Shown here piece after piece: positions 44,406-54,985 of a stretch of 64,000 nt of DNA. The notes beneath the pieces are model-generated. The model had not been told where the DNA came from. It was given only the letters and a program-made list of their open reading frames with translations, and searched no databases. A program made the translations under genes and the position numbers. The stretch comes from Bowmanella denitrificans (GTDB lineage: Bacteria > Pseudomonadota > Gammaproteobacteria > Enterobacterales > Alteromonadaceae). The stretch lies in contig NZ_PEBU01000008.1 of assembly GCF_002887595.1 (NCBI RefSeq), forward strand, positions 62,001-126,000, in the 5' to 3' direction. Every line of letters starts with the position of its first letter. The stretch's first letter is position 1.

Positions 44406-46379
44406 TTAATCTGCCACACAGACCTTATTCCGCCCACTTGCCTTGGCCTGGTAAAGGGCCTTGTCAGCCCGGCCTAATGTATGTTCAGTTTTTTCCGATT
44501 CCTGTAACTGTGCTACGCCCACACTTAAGGTGACTGGCATCTCCATAGATTGCTCCTCGATCAGGGCTCTAAGCTTATCAGCCAGTATAGCGGCCTCCGA
44601 CAAACTGGTTTTGGGACAAATTAACAAAAACTCCTCTCCCCCCCAACGCCCCAGCACATCACTGGCCCGCACACTGTTTTTAAGTGTACGCGCCACCCGC
44701 TTAAGTACGGTGTCGCCAGCTAAATGCCCATAGTTGTCATTAATCTGCTTAAATCTGTCGACGTCCATCAGGAGCACGCTCAGCGCATCGCCATAGCGCC
44801 CCGCCCTTACCCCTTCCTGACGCAACACCGTATCCAGAAACTTACGATTGTAAAGGGACGTCAGTTGATCGGTATTAGCCAAACGCTGATACAGCTTAGC
44901 TTTTTCTTCAATTAATCGCTTGGCGGTAACTGCTTTTACCAATTTATCAGTACGTTGATTCAGCTCCGCTGACATATGCGCAAAGTTACCCACCAGTGTC
45001 TGTAGCTCACGTATACCACCAGCTTGTATTTCATCCACTGACAACGGCCGCTGACCAATTTCAGAGGTCAGACTGGCCAGTTTATTAATTGGCTCGGCCA
45101 GCGTCTTGGCATACCAGGCTCTCCTGCGCTGCACATAGGGTATGTATAAAAGCAACGCCATTGCCACAATCAGCACCAGGCCCCAGACCAGCTTTTTAAC
45201 CAGACTCAGCATGTCCTGTTGCGATTGCAATACATCTGAAAGCTCATAAAACATAATAAACTGCCAGTCGGTAGACGGAATTTTCACTTGCGTCACCAGA
45301 TGGTCATGCTGCTGACCGGCAATTCTGGCCACTTGCTCGTCGTTTTGCAGAAACTGCGCTAAACGCTTTGCCAGTTGCTGATCTTGCAGACTATCAAGCC
45401 GGTAACTGTCAGGCTTGTACTGGGTGCTGCTGACTTTTTCCGAATAGGTATGGCCCGACAGCTCAGGTAATCCCAGTAATTCAGACATATCATTAGACAT
45501 GGCAACAATACGTTGCTGACCATCCAGCAGAAATACTTTTTTGCTGCCAATGTGTTCATCGACGAGTAGATTGTCCACCAGGGCAGCCAAACCAATATCC
45601 AGACCAACCACCCCCTCAAGAAAGTCGTTGCGATAAACCGGAGACAACGCGGACACCACCCAACCCATACCAGCCGGGTCAAGGTAGGCCGAGGTCCAGA
45701 CCACCCTGCGTTCGGGGTTATGTTGCTGATCGGCCAGATAATAAAAGTTAAAATCCTGCATGTGCATGACAGGGCCGAACCTCAGTGCGGGATTGGCGAT
45801 ATAAGGGTAAATGCGGTTCATATTATCCCAGGAATTAAAATAAGCCTGCGCCACCGTCGGATTGGTTTGCACGATAGACTTATACAAGGTGTCTAGCCCT
45901 TCCAGGTTACGCGCTTTCCAGCGCTGCTCTGCGCCTATCTCGGTATCACCAGAATAGTACATACCTGCTCCGCCATTATCGGCAGACTTAAAAAACACGC
46001 CGTCAGCATTGGTACTAAACTGCGGTTCTGGTGCCCTCAGGGGTAAATCGGTGTGGCGGGAAAGGCTCAGATAGTGTTCATGTGACGCCCGAAACAGCAC
46101 AACCAGATGGCTGACCTCACGTAACTGGCTGTCAATCAAAGCCGCCGCTTTCTGACTCAGGCCCACAACAGAAGCCTTCAGACCATTAAGCAAGGCGCGT
46201 TCTGCCACAGGCGTGGCATAAACAGATAAAAGTATTGCCAAAGACGTGAAAAGCAGTAAGCCCAGGACCAATGGGTAAACCGAAACATTGATAATCATCT
46301 GCCGGATACTTGTATCCAGGCTGATCAGCTTGGCTGGATTGTTCAAGGTTGATGACTGACTTGACTTTGGTGGTAGCAA
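44406..46379 (-). CDS. Membrane sensor diguanylate cyclase (Cache-like, HAMP, GGDEF)
   Basis: 657 residues: membrane segment (about 38-60), large periplasmic domain resembling a double Cache sensor (about 65-385; VVWTSAYLDPAGMGWVVSALSP, EGVVGLDIGLAAL), second membrane segment (about 395-415), HAMP and GGDEF (LANTDQLTSLYNRKFLD; GRWGGEEFLLICPK; PVTLSVGVAQL) with RxxD site RASD. It should make c-di-GMP in response to small molecules in the periplasm. The start is a TTG at 46379 with GGAG seven bases upstream. It sits in the chemotaxis-like operon next to a REC-EAL phosphodiesterase, giving both arms of c-di-GMP turnover. Confidence 0.9.
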   Translation of the reverse strand: MLPPKSSQSSTLNNPAKLISLDTSIRQMIINVSVYPLVLGLLLFTSLAILLSVYATPVAERALLNGLKASVVGLSQKAAALIDSQLREVSHLVVLFRASHEHYLSLSRHTDLPLRAPEPQFSTNADGVFFKSADNGGAGMYYSGDTEIGAEQRWKARNLEGLDTLYKSIVQTNPTVAQAYFNSWDNMNRIYPYIANPALRFGPVMHMQDFNFYYLADQQHNPERRVVWTSAYLDPAGMGWVVSALSPVYRNDFLEGVVGLDIGLAALVDNLLVDEHIGSKKVFLLDGQQRIVAMSNDMSELLGLPELSGHTYSEKVSSTQYKPDSYRLDSLQDQQLAKRLAQFLQNDEQVARIAGQQHDHLVTQVKIPSTDWQFIMFYELSDVLQSQQDMLSLVKKLVWGLVLIVAMALLLYIPYVQRRRAWYAKTLAEPINKLASLTSEIGQRPLSVDEIQAGGIRELQTLVGNFAHMSAELNQRTDKLVKAVTAKRLIEEKAKLYQRLANTDQLTSLYNRKFLDTVLRQEGVRAGRYGDALSVLLMDVDRFKQINDNYGHLAGDTVLKRVARTLKNSVRASDVLGRWGGEEFLLICPKTSLSEAAILADKLRALIEEQSMEMPVTLSVGVAQLQESEKTEHTLGRADKALYQAKASGRNKVCVAD

Positions 46380-46395
46380 AACTTCGCTCCCATAG

Positions 46396-47598
46396 CTAAC
46401 TCAGCGCAGGCATACCAGCTTGCCACCATCGCAGCAAATCTTCTTCTGGCATGGGCGGAGAATAATAATACCCCTGACCAATATGACACCCCTGCGCGGC
46501 CAGGTACTTCCAATCAGATTTCTTCTCGATACCTTCGGCGACAACCTTAAGTCCCAACTTGTTGCACATGGACAAGGTACTCTCAAAAATAACCTGCAAA
46601 TGCGCCTTACGGGAGACGCCTTCAATCAGACTACGGTCAATTTTCAGCTCAGTAAAGGGAATTTGCGACAGTTGTTTAATTGATGAATAACCGGTGCCGT
46701 AATCATCAATGGAGAGGCCGCAGCCGGACAATCTCAAACGGGTAAGAATTGACAACGCCTTGCCGATATCCTGAATAATGGCGGTTTCCGTCACTTCAAA
46801 TATCAGCTGTTTCGCCGCGTCCCCAAGTTCTCCGACCTGCTGCATTACCCGGCCACTGAAGGCTTCATTGGCAAAAGATACCGCCGACAAATTGACTGAA
46901 ATAGCGGTATCCAAACCTGCCTGTTGCCAGCGCTTTTGCTGCTCAATCGCCAGACGAATCACTTCATAGCTCAAATCATCGATGAGGCCATGTGCTTCAC
47001 AAAGCGGGATGAAATCATTGGGGAACACAATCTGGTATTGATTGCATGTTAGCCTGACCAGCGCCTCAACGCCCGCCAACTGGCCGCTTTGCATGTCAAT
47101 CTTGGGTTGATAATGCAGAACAAAGCGCCGCTGGGTCAGCGCCATGCGCAATTCTTCAATCGCCAGCGGCGATGACTGGGCTGTGCGGGGTTTAAAATCC
47201 AATTTGTCGCGTCGCTGGGTATAAAGTCGCAACAGACTATGCAAACGCTCCATCGACAAGGGTTTTTGAACCCCATCCAGCACCCACAACCCCTGGGTAT
47301 TGGCCATCAGTTCCACTGCGGAGATCAAACTCAATTCGCGGCCGCTGACAATTATGATGGCGGAATTCCGCTTGCGGCTGGCCAACAGGTGAATCAGTTC
47401 AATACCATCCAGATCCGGCATTTCCAGATCACAAATCAATATGTCGTAATCCTGCTCCCTGGCATCGATCATGGTCAGGGCAACCCGGCCATTTTCGGCC
47501 AGCGCAACCTCACCAACACCAGCGTCCAGGCACATATTGGCAACAAATTCCCTTTGACTGACGCTGTCCTCAACAATCAACACAGAAAGCCTTTCCAT
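46396..47598 (-). CDS. Response regulator c-di-GMP phosphodiesterase (REC-EAL)
   Basis: 400 residues: receiver (VEDSVSQREFV; Asp in ILICDLEMPDLDG near residue 57) and EAL domain. Catalytic motifs are intact: GVEALVRL, VNLSA, IDDYGTGYSS, ELKIDRSLIEG, VVAEGIEK and GQGYYYSPPM. It should hydrolyse c-di-GMP to pGpG, switched by phosphorylation, perhaps by the operon's CheA. The start at 47598 has AGGAGA six bases upstream; the GTG one codon earlier is an alternative. It lies between cheB (8-nt gap) and the sensor cyclase. Confidence 0.92.
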   Translation of the reverse strand: MERLSVLIVEDSVSQREFVANMCLDAGVGEVALAENGRVALTMIDAREQDYDILICDLEMPDLDGIELIHLLASRKRNSAIIIVSGRELSLISAVELMANTQGLWVLDGVQKPLSMERLHSLLRLYTQRRDKLDFKPRTAQSSPLAIEELRMALTQRRFVLHYQPKIDMQSGQLAGVEALVRLTCNQYQIVFPNDFIPLCEAHGLIDDLSYEVIRLAIEQQKRWQQAGLDTAISVNLSAVSFANEAFSGRVMQQVGELGDAAKQLIFEVTETAIIQDIGKALSILTRLRLSGCGLSIDDYGTGYSSIKQLSQIPFTELKIDRSLIEGVSRKAHLQVIFESTLSMCNKLGLKVVAEGIEKKSDWKYLAAQGCHIGQGYYYSPPMPEEDLLRWWQAGMPALS

Positions 47599-47606
47599 CA
47601 CATCTC

Positions 47607-48683
47607 CTAATGCGTTCGACTCTGCCGAATCAGTACATCCGGCACATCATCCAGTTCGACGACCTGCTCTGCACCACCATGTTTAATCGCCTCTTTGGGC
47701 ATGCCAAACACAACGCAGCTTGCCTCACCTTGTGCATAAGTAATGGCCCCGGCCTCTCGCATGGCTAACAAGCCCCTGGCACCATCGTCACCCATACCGG
47801 TCAGAATAATGCCGCAAGCATTGCGTCCTGCGTTGCGCGCCACAGAGCGAAACAAGACATCCACAGACGGACAATGACGATTTACCACAGGCCCGGCCCG
47901 AACCTGAACATGATAAAACGCACCACTGCGGCTTAACGTCATATGCCGACCACCTGGTGCAATCAGAGCCAGACCAGGCCTGACCCGGTCACCGTCACAG
48001 GCTTCACGCACGTCAATCTGGCACAAACCATTCAGACGCTGAGCGAAGGCAGCGGTGAATTTTTCAGGCATATGCTGAACAATCACCAGGCCCGCCACAT
48101 CAGCCGGAAGGGGACTGAGAATTCGCTCTAATGCAATAGTCCCACCAGTAGAGGTGCCAATAGCTATAACCTTATCAGTGGTTTTACTGAGCGCCGCAGA
48201 GGCTGGTCTTTCCTGCTGATTTTGCAACTGGGTTCTATGCCCTGCAGAAAGCGGACGGATATTGCCGACCCGGGAGGTTGCCGCCGAGCGAATAGCTTCA
48301 ACCAACTGTTGCTTGCTACTTTGCAAAAAGCCTTTCACACCCAACTGTGGCTTAGTAAAGATTGCCACGGCACCGGCCGACAGCGCTTCCATGGTGGTCT
48401 CTGCACCCTGTTCGGTAAGGGAAGAACAAATAACCACGGGTGTGGGCCTGGACCCCATAATTTTTCGCAAGAACGTGATGCCATCCATTCGCGGCATTTC
48501 CACATCCAGGGTAATAACATCCGGCCAGTTTCCGCGCATTTTCTCCACCGCAAAATAAGGATCTGCGGCTGTACCAATCACTTCCATATCAGCTTGTTCA
48601 GTCACTATTGCAGCCAACATTTGCCTAACCACAGCAGAGTCATCCACGATCAATACACGAATTTTTTTCTCTGCATGACTCAT
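47607..48683 (-). CDS. cheB: Chemotaxis protein-glutamate methylesterase
   Basis: 358 residues: receiver ([11 protein letters not shown]; Asp in [13 protein letters not shown] near residue 58) and methylesterase domain with the catalytic region [10 protein letters not shown] (Ser), [11 protein letters not shown] (His) and [14 protein letters not shown] (Asp). It removes methyl groups from MCPs and deamidates them for adaptation. ATGA overlap (4 nt) with the upstream cheD. Complete set with cheR and cheD upstream. Confidence 0.95.
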   Translation of the reverse strand: MSHAEKKIRVLIVDDSAVVRQMLAAIVTEQADMEVIGTAADPYFAVEKMRGNWPDVITLDVEMPRMDGITFLRKIMGSRPTPVVICSSLTEQGAETTMEALSAGAVAIFTKPQLGVKGFLQSSKQQLVEAIRSAATSRVGNIRPLSAGHRTQLQNQQERPASAALSKTTDKVIAIGTSTGGTIALERILSPLPADVAGLVIVQHMPEKFTAAFAQRLNGLCQIDVREACDGDRVRPGLALIAPGGRHMTLSRSGAFYHVQVRAGPVVNRHCPSVDVLFRSVARNAGRNACGIILTGMGDDGARGLLAMREAGAITYAQGEASCVVFGMPKEAIKHGGAEQVVELDDVPDVLIRQSRTH

Positions 48684-49156
48684 GGCAATGAACTCTCGCT
48701 AAGCCTGAAAACTTCACATTCCCCCGTGTGGCTATCAAACAATAGTTTTCGTCCCTGCTCGCCACCGACATCCCGGTTAAACAACTGCCACCCCTGCTGC
48801 TGAACAAATGCGTCAGCATAGTCCACGTTGCATCTTGCCACCTGAAAGTGCCTGGCCAATCCCCGTGTTCTGGCATTTCCCGCGCCACCATACAGACTGG
48901 CCTGCACATCGCCCGCCACCAGCCCGGCCTTTTGTACCTGACGCTGAAAATGCGGCAGGATAAGTTCGGCATATTTGCCCATGGACAAAGGACTTATCGC
49001 GCCAGCCTTGGCATGCACCATCAGATAGTGGCAGATCGCAAAAAAGCCTGTGGCTGGATGCCACAGCACCAGACTGACACAAGAACCTAAAATAGTGCTG
49101 TACTGACGGGATAGTCGCCGACCTGTTGCATAACCGCCTGGCGCCAGATAAATCAT
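48680..49156 (-). CDS. cheD: Chemoreceptor glutamine deamidase
   Basis: About 158 residues. The CheD core shows as [26 protein letters not shown], with the catalytic Cys in GSCVS and His in CHYLM, then a Thr/Ser-rich segment and [12 protein letters not shown]. It deamidates receptor glutamines and can interact with CheC-type phosphatases, one of which ends this operon. The start ATG at 49156 overlaps the cheR stop codon (ATGA); the open frame begins six codons earlier at a TTG. Confidence 0.92.
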   Translation of the reverse strand: MIYLAPGGYATGRRLSRQYSTILGSCVSLVLWHPATGFFAICHYLMVHAKAGAISPLSMGKYAELILPHFQRQVQKAGLVAGDVQASLYGGAGNARTRGLARHFQVARCNVDYADAFVQQQGWQLFNRDVGGEQGRKLLFDSHTGECEVFRLSESSLP

Positions 49157-49959
49157 GGCATAAACCGATAGCAACCGGTCCTCACTGTCTGCAGGCGGGG
49201 ATCATAACCATTGATGCTCTCAGAATGTCCAACCAGCAACCATCCGCCGGGTCGCAAGTTGCTCAGTACATTTTGTACAATTCGCTGTTTGTCGGCTAAT
49301 TCAAAATAAATCAAAACGTTACGTAGAAGAATCAGATCAAAGCTTTGCCCTAGTCCAGGGCCATTTATCAGGTTGTACCTAGTGAACGTCACATGGTCTC
49401 TTAACGCAGGCTTGAACATAAACCAGCCTTCGTCTTTGCCCTTACCCTTAACACAGAAGCTTTTCAGGAGATTCTGCGGGATTCGTGCGGCTGCCTGGAT
49501 GGGGTAAATCCCCCGCCTGGCGGTATTCAGTACCTGCGTGTTGATATCTGTACCGACAATCTGCCAGGACGAGGCTAATCCATAGCGCTCTGCCATCAGC
49601 AGAGCAATGCTGTAAGCTTCCTCGCCACTAGATGCTGCCGCACTCCATACCTGCCACCCGCGCTGCTTTTGCTCGGCATGCAATAATTCATGGCTGATAA
49701 AATCAAAATGCTTAGGCTCGCGAAAGAAGTAAGTCTCATTGGTGGTGAGCAGATTGATCGCAAGTTGCTGTTCGTTCTCATCGGCCATTAAGCGCTTGCG
49801 ATAGGCACTCAGGTTGGTCAGCTGCAGTTCACGCAGACGTTTCTGCAAACGGCCGTTGACCAGAGGTTGCTTGCTGTCATTCATATAGATGCCAGTTTTT
49901 TCGTACAACCACCTGGCTATCTGCCTGAAATCGTGCTGACTGAGATCATTGGCTATCAA
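49153..49959 (-). CDS. cheR: Chemotaxis protein methyltransferase
   Basis: About 268 residues. CheR features: N-terminal helical domain (FRQIARWLYEKTGIYMND; LVNGRLQKRLREL; TTNETYFFREPKHFDFI) and Rossmann-type SAM-binding domain (VWSAAASSGEEAYSIALLMAE; IVGTDINTQVLNTARRGIY; FDLILLRNVLIYF). It methylates MCP glutamates. The start is taken as TTG at 49959 with AAGG upstream, just after the MCP stop; a TTG at 50007 would overlap the MCP gene by 35 nt. Confidence 0.93.
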   Translation of the reverse strand: MIANDLSQHDFRQIARWLYEKTGIYMNDSKQPLVNGRLQKRLRELQLTNLSAYRKRLMADENEQQLAINLLTTNETYFFREPKHFDFISHELLHAEQKQRGWQVWSAAASSGEEAYSIALLMAERYGLASSWQIVGTDINTQVLNTARRGIYPIQAAARIPQNLLKSFCVKGKGKDEGWFMFKPALRDHVTFTRYNLINGPGLGQSFDLILLRNVLIYFELADKQRIVQNVLSNLRPGGWLLVGHSESINGYDPRLQTVRTGCYRFMP

Positions 49960-49972
49960 TGGACACCTTGGG

Positions 49973-51607
49973 TCAGAAGTTTTCGAAATCAAACTCGTCG
50001 TCAGCAACTTTTTCCTGCGTTTTACTCTTTACTCTGGGCGCAACATTTTGTTTTGTGTGCAAGGCTTTACGGCTTAATGAACGCCTGCTGGCAGTCGCGT
50101 TATGGTCTACCTGGAAAAACTCCATCATCTCTTGTAATTCAACCGCCTGACTGGTCAGCTCTTCCGAGGTGGAAGACAATTCTTCCGACGCCGCCGCATT
50201 CTGCTGAGTAGCCTGGGTAATTTGGCTAATCGCGGCATTTATTTCATTTGCCCCCGTGGTTTGTTCAGCGCTGGCCGCTGCAATTTCCTGTACCAGCTCA
50301 GCGGTTTTTTGAATGGAAGGCACAATTTCATCCAGCAATTTGCCAGCCTGTTCCGCGAGGGCCACGGAACTTCCCGCCACTTCCCCAATTTCCTTGGCGG
50401 CAGTTTGGCTGCGGGCGGCCAGCTTGCGCACTTCAGCAGCCACCACTGCAAACCCCCGTCCGTGCTCGCCCGCTCTACCTGCTTCGATGGCGGCATTCAG
50501 CGCCAGTAAGTTGGTTTGGTAGGCAATATCATCAATAATACTGATCTTATCGGCAATCTGACGCATGGCCACCACCGTCTGCCTGACCGCTTCCCCCCCT
50601 TCCATGGCTTCCCTGGCACTTTTGTTGGCAATGCCGTCGGTGATCTTAGAGTTGTCATTATTCTGATTAATCGAGGCACTCATTTCTTCCATGGCTGCCG
50701 AGGTTTCTTCTACACTGGAAGCTTGTTCTGACGCCGCCTGACTAATGGACTGGGCCGTGGCACTCATCTGCTCAGAGGCAGATGACAGGTTATCGGCTGC
50801 GGCCCGCACCTGGCTGATAATACCGGATAGTTTCGCCACCATCTGGTTAATGGCATACAACATGCTGTTGTTGTCACCATTCGCCAGTTGGATTTTTACC
50901 CGCAAATCCCCGGCAGCGACTTTCGAAACAATCTCTTCGGCATATTGAGGCTCACCTCCCAACTGCTTGACCAGGCTACGGGTAATGGCGATGCCCAGTA
51001 TAACACTGGCCACCAGGCTCACCAGAATCAACACAATATTAATGGTCAGGGTCCGCTGGTAGTTTTGCATCGACAGATTGAATTCCTTTTCCGCCACCAT
51101 CAGTTGCACATCCACCAACTTTGAGAAGCGATCGGACACAGGTTCAATGCTTTGATACAGACGCTCCAGTACAAAGCGGTCAAGCGCTGCTTTGTCATTG
51201 GTGGTCAGGATTGTCAGCAGCTCACTCACCGCATTGTCTGCGCTGATAAGCAAAGGCTTTAGCTCATTCACCAATGCCGTTTCTTCGGCCACCAGTGATG
51301 TGGCAAGATAGGCCTGCCAGGTCTGGCGCACTGTTTGCTCTGCCATGCGGATATTTTTCAGTCCTGCCTCGGCACTTAGGCCACCATTTCTGACCTTATG
51401 AGCGGTATCGACAATATTGACAGCGTACATATCTGCGATAAGTTTAAGATCTTTAAGCGGCACCACCCGGTCTTTGTATACCGTTTCCATCGCCTGGTGT
51501 TCAGACTGCATGCCCCTGATGCCCATCAATCCTATCGTCACAATCAGCAGGATCAGGACACCGGCCAGCAAGGCCAGTCGAAAGGCAACTTTCATATTGC
51601 TAAACAT
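49973..51607 (-). CDS. Methyl-accepting chemotaxis protein with four-helix-bundle sensor
   Basis: 544 residues: membrane segment (about 9-30), periplasmic four-helix-type sensor (about 35-185), second membrane segment (about 190-212), HAMP ([20 protein letters not shown]) and signalling domain with the hairpin tip [28 protein letters not shown]. Methylation helices flank the tip ([46 protein letters not shown]). A 60-residue disordered basic tail ends in DEFDFENF. It feeds the CheA/CheW pair encoded upstream. No ligand can be deduced. Confidence 0.93.
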   Translation of the reverse strand: MFSNMKVAFRLALLAGVLILLIVTIGLMGIRGMQSEHQAMETVYKDRVVPLKDLKLIADMYAVNIVDTAHKVRNGGLSAEAGLKNIRMAEQTVRQTWQAYLATSLVAEETALVNELKPLLISADNAVSELLTILTTNDKAALDRFVLERLYQSIEPVSDRFSKLVDVQLMVAEKEFNLSMQNYQRTLTINIVLILVSLVASVILGIAITRSLVKQLGGEPQYAEEIVSKVAAGDLRVKIQLANGDNNSMLYAINQMVAKLSGIISQVRAAADNLSSASEQMSATAQSISQAASEQASSVEETSAAMEEMSASINQNNDNSKITDGIANKSAREAMEGGEAVRQTVVAMRQIADKISIIDDIAYQTNLLALNAAIEAGRAGEHGRGFAVVAAEVRKLAARSQTAAKEIGEVAGSSVALAEQAGKLLDEIVPSIQKTAELVQEIAAASAEQTTGANEINAAISQITQATQQNAAASEELSSTSEELTSQAVELQEMMEFFQVDHNATASRRSLSRKALHTKQNVAPRVKSKTQEKVADDEFDFENF

Positions 51608-51621
51608 AATTACCCCACTTT

Positions 51622-52128
51622 TTATTGTTCAATGACGTTTTCGATGATGGAGGCCATTTCTTCCACCGACAGCACTTTCTCTGCATGTAACAAGATCACA
51701 AATTGTTCATCAATATTGGCTACGCCCTTAATAAACTGAGCACGAATCTTGGCTCCAAAGGTTGGTGGTGCTTCGATTTGGTGCGGCTCAATGTCCAGCA
51801 CTTCGTTCACCGCATCCACCACCACGCCAAGCACAACATGATGCTGCTCAAAAGGAATTTCCAAAATGATGATGCAACTGCGTTTTTGAATCTGTGTCAC
51901 GCTTTTACCAAAGCGCAGGGATAGATCGATCACGGGTACCACTTCACCACGCAGATTCAGTACCCCTTTGACAAAATCCGGCATCAATGGAATGGCGGTC
52001 ACGCCACTGTATTCAATAATTTCCTTAACCGCCTCAATTCCAACAGCAAAACACTCATCGCGAAGTACAAACGTCAGATATTGGTGATGCTGGCTTGCAT
52101 GCAACGGATCCAACACAACATCATTCAT
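51622..52128 (-). CDS. cheW: Chemotaxis coupling protein
   Basis: About 168 residues with a single CheW-like SH3 fold: [62 protein letters not shown] and [17 protein letters not shown]. It bridges receptors and CheA. The start at 52128 overlaps the cheA stop by 8 nt (ATGAATGA); the longer frame to 52197 runs only inside cheA. Confidence 0.95.
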   Translation of the reverse strand: MNDVVLDPLHASQHHQYLTFVLRDECFAVGIEAVKEIIEYSGVTAIPLMPDFVKGVLNLRGEVVPVIDLSLRFGKSVTQIQKRSCIIILEIPFEQHHVVLGVVVDAVNEVLDIEPHQIEAPPTFGAKIRAQFIKGVANIDEQFVILLHAEKVLSVEEMASIIENVIEQ

Positions 52129-54274
52129 GTTTTTCTTTCTCCGATTTGTCTGACGCGGGCGCGCATTGGCGGCTTTCTTTATGCATGGTGAATTCAATTA
52201 ACTGCGGCACATCAAGAATAAAGCCGATGTCTCCGCTGCCCATCACAGTAGACCCACCTATGCCACGAATGGCACGAAACATCTTGTTTAACGGCTTAAT
52301 CACCGCCTGCAGTTCTCCTAGCAATGTTTCCACAACCAAACCGGCGCGATTCTCACCAAACTGCACCACCACCACATGTTCGCGCTGCAAACGCTGCCCC
52401 GGAATTTTCAGAATATCCCGCACCCGCACAAAGGGCAGGACTTCACCCCGTAAATTCAGGTAGTCACGCTCTACAGCCAGTGCTTCGGCATCAAAAGCCA
52501 GGCACTCCTGAATCATATTGACCGGGATCACCAGATGAGCATCACCTACCGTGACTTCAAAGCCATCAATAATGGCCAGGGTGAGCGGTAAACGAATGCG
52601 AAACCTTGTGCCCTGATTAATGTCACTGGCTATGCTGATCTGGCCACGCAGTTCCTCAATATTGCGCTTCACCACATCCATGCCAACACCGCGGCCGGAT
52701 AAATTCGTTATGGCTGATGCGGTCGAAAAGCCTGGTTCAAATATCAGCTTATAGATGTCTTCCTTACTGAGCTGCTTGTCTGTATCCAGGATACCGTTTT
52801 CAATGGCTTTGGCGCGGATCCTGTCAGGATCCAGTCCAGCCCCATCATCTGTGATTTCAATCACCACAGCTCCGGCTTCATGATAAGCATTCAGACACAA
52901 CTGCCCTTGCGACGGTTTACCTTTGTAAATACGCACATCCTGGGGCTCGATACCATGATCAATGGCGTTACGAACAATGTGCATAAGCGGGTCGGAAAGC
53001 TTTTCCACCATTGACTTGTCCAGTTCGGTTTCAGCTCCCAGTACCTCCAGGTTAATATCTTTGCCCAGTTCTTTACTGACATCGCGCACAATTCGCTTCA
53101 GGCGGCCGAATGATTCACCTATCTGCACCATACGCAGGCCAAGAGCTGCATCGCGGATTTGCTCAACCAGCAGGGTCATGCCGGCAAAGGACTCCTGCAG
53201 TTTTTCATGGGCCAACTGGCCGATAAGTAGCTCATTGGCAGCACCGGCCGTCACTAACTCACCAATTAAACCAATCAGATTATCCAGTTTTCTGGCATCA
53301 ACCTTAAGAAACTGCAGGTCAATCGGGCGCTTGTGTTCCTGATTCTTCTGTTTACTCAGGGCTGCGCTCACCAGGCTCTTATCCACCGCCCCCTGTTTAA
53401 TCAGCATATTGCCCAATGCCTCGGCTTGCCGGTTTTCCTGCAAGGCCCGACGCTGCTCAGCCAGTGCCATTTCAAGCTCACGTTTGGTCAGTGCCCCACT
53501 GTTGACCAGCGTTTCACCTAAGCGAGCATCATCCTCGGCACAGGCCTGCACCTTGTTCACCAAGGCCTTGGGGGCGCTGATCGTGACTTTGCTGCTATCC
53601 TGAATAAATTCAAACACTTCCTCTATTTGCTGCTTATCGGCACTACTAATCAGTGCCATTTGTAGGCGCAAATAACAGCACTCGGGATCAAACTCGCCAT
53701 CTGAAAAATCCGCCGTGACCCTGACGTCATCTACCTGCCCGAGCGTTTGCAGAAATTTTAATTGCGAGCAGGGATCCATGCCGTCGCGAAAAACCTCCCG
53801 TCCGTAGTCTATGTGTATAGACCAATGCCCGCTGTCATCAGGAATTGGGGCCTGGCTAGTGTCTGTCAGTGGTTCATCTGACTTGGGTGGGTGCAAGTAC
53901 ACATCCAAAGCAGCCAGTAGTTTAGTGCCCTGGTTTTTGTCTGAGGCCAACTCAGGGTCAGCAATGGACTGGATCATCTGCACCATATGACGATGACAAT
54001 CCAGCAGCAGCTCGGCCAGGGCTGGGGTAAACTCCAGCTTGTCTGCGCGAACTTGCTCTAAAACACTTTCAACGCTGTGCGTAAAGGCCACGATGGCATC
54101 AAAGCCAAACAGTCCTGCTGATCCTTTAATGGTGTGAGCGGCACGAAATATGGCATCGATATGTGCGTCTATTGTGGCATCACCGGCCTCAACCTCGAGC
54201 AGACAGGATTCCATCACGTCCAGCAGTTCTTCTGCTTCATTGATGAACAGCAGTTGAGCTTCATGCATGTCCAT
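52121..54274 (-). CDS. cheA: Chemotaxis histidine kinase with added MSHEN-like repeats
   Basis: About 717 residues: P1 Hpt (AAHTIKGSAGLFG, His near 46), a P2-like domain (WSIHIDYGREVF... to VFEFIQDSS), an insertion with two Gly-Leu repeats (LGETLVNSGALTKRELEMAL near 248; LGNMLIKQGAVDKSLVSAAL near 285), dimerisation domain, ATPase domain (HIVRNAIDHGIE; TDDGAGLDPDRI; SGRGVGMDVVKRNI) and CheW-like P5. It autophosphorylates and passes phosphate to CheY, CheB and probably REC-EAL. The start at 54274 has CAGGAG seven bases upstream, inside the STAS gene (14-nt overlap). The repeats resemble those in N-terminal domains of type II/IV secretion ATPases, where they can bind c-di-GMP. Confidence 0.94.
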   Translation of the reverse strand: MDMHEAQLLFINEAEELLDVMESCLLEVEAGDATIDAHIDAIFRAAHTIKGSAGLFGFDAIVAFTHSVESVLEQVRADKLEFTPALAELLLDCHRHMVQMIQSIADPELASDKNQGTKLLAALDVYLHPPKSDEPLTDTSQAPIPDDSGHWSIHIDYGREVFRDGMDPCSQLKFLQTLGQVDDVRVTADFSDGEFDPECCYLRLQMALISSADKQQIEEVFEFIQDSSKVTISAPKALVNKVQACAEDDARLGETLVNSGALTKRELEMALAEQRRALQENRQAEALGNMLIKQGAVDKSLVSAALSKQKNQEHKRPIDLQFLKVDARKLDNLIGLIGELVTAGAANELLIGQLAHEKLQESFAGMTLLVEQIRDAALGLRMVQIGESFGRLKRIVRDVSKELGKDINLEVLGAETELDKSMVEKLSDPLMHIVRNAIDHGIEPQDVRIYKGKPSQGQLCLNAYHEAGAVVIEITDDGAGLDPDRIRAKAIENGILDTDKQLSKEDIYKLIFEPGFSTASAITNLSGRGVGMDVVKRNIEELRGQISIASDINQGTRFRIRLPLTLAIIDGFEVTVGDAHLVIPVNMIQECLAFDAEALAVERDYLNLRGEVLPFVRVRDILKIPGQRLQREHVVVVQFGENRAGLVVETLLGELQAVIKPLNKMFRAIRGIGGSTVMGSGDIGFILDVPQLIEFTMHKESRQCAPASDKSEKEKHE

Positions 54275-54599
54275 TGACTGGCTCCTGAGGGTTGTCCGCC
54301 AGCGGCTGAAAGTCAGCATCCAGTTGATAAAGGGCAAAAACCTTTTGCACCACATCATTGTCGGCCATGCTCAGAACAAACTCAGTATGCTCTGGCATAC
54401 GGCTTTTCAGCCACCAACACAACTGCATTCCGGCCGAGTCAAATTCCAGCAGGCTGGAGAGATCCAGAATCAGCTTTTCGGGAGGCTGTTCGGCCAGCTC
54501 GCTTAGTTGCAAAAAGGCCTCACGCACATTGAAAATACTCAGCTCACCGTCGCACTCAACAACAGTGAAGTCCGCCTTGTTAAACAGATTAATCGCCAT
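54261..54599 (-). CDS. STAS-domain protein of the chemotaxis-like operon
   Basis: 112 residues with a STAS/anti-sigma-antagonist fold: VECDGELSIFNVREAFLQL, KLILDLSSLLEFDSAGMQLCWWL (the Ser in DSAGM corresponds to the usual phosphorylated Ser of SpoIIAA-type proteins). STAS proteins occur in several non-flagellar chemosensory operons, where they act as a switchable protein partner. No partner kinase or phosphatase of the SpoIIAB type is in the window. It lies between cheY and cheA, overlapping cheA. Confidence 0.88.
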   Translation of the reverse strand: MAINLFNKADFTVVECDGELSIFNVREAFLQLSELAEQPPEKLILDLSSLLEFDSAGMQLCWWLKSRMPEHTEFVLSMADNDVVQKVFALYQLDADFQPLADNPQEPVNGHA

Positions 54600-54607
54600 A
54601 ACAACGC

Positions 54608-54976
54608 TCAGGGCAGAATAAGTTTATTCACTGCATCCAGCATTTGCTCAGCCTTAAAAGGTTTCACTACCCAGGCCTTGGCACCGGCGGCTTTACCCGC
54701 GGCTTTTTTGTCATCGGCACCTTCGGTTGTCAGCATAATGACAGGGGTAAAGCGGTAAGCTGGCAGTTTCTTTAGCTCGCTGACAAAGGTAATACCGTCC
54801 ATGTTTGGCATATTCACATCTGAAATGACTAAGTTAATTTTCTGCCCGCTCAGCTTAGCCAGTGCATCCTGTCCATCCACTGCTTCAATGACGTCAAAGC
54901 CAGCACTTTTTAACGCAATACCCACTACCTGGCGAATGCTGACAGAGTCATCGACTATCAATATCGTTTTGCCCAC
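54608..54976 (-). CDS. cheY: Response regulator CheY
   Basis: 122 residues, receiver only: VDDSVSIRQVV, phospho-Asp in LVISDVNMPNMDG (about residue 53), Thr in VIMLTTEGADDKK and Lys in AWVVKPFKAEQM. This form (TTEGADDKKAAGKAAGAKAW) is typical of the CheY that sits first in Che operons with STAS-CheA. It is the likely principal phosphate acceptor of CheA here. Confidence 0.93.
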   Translation of the reverse strand: MGKTILIVDDSVSIRQVVGIALKSAGFDVIEAVDGQDALAKLSGQKINLVISDVNMPNMDGITFVSELKKLPAYRFTPVIMLTTEGADDKKAAGKAAGAKAWVVKPFKAEQMLDAVNKLILP

Positions 54977-54985
54977 AACGGCTCC

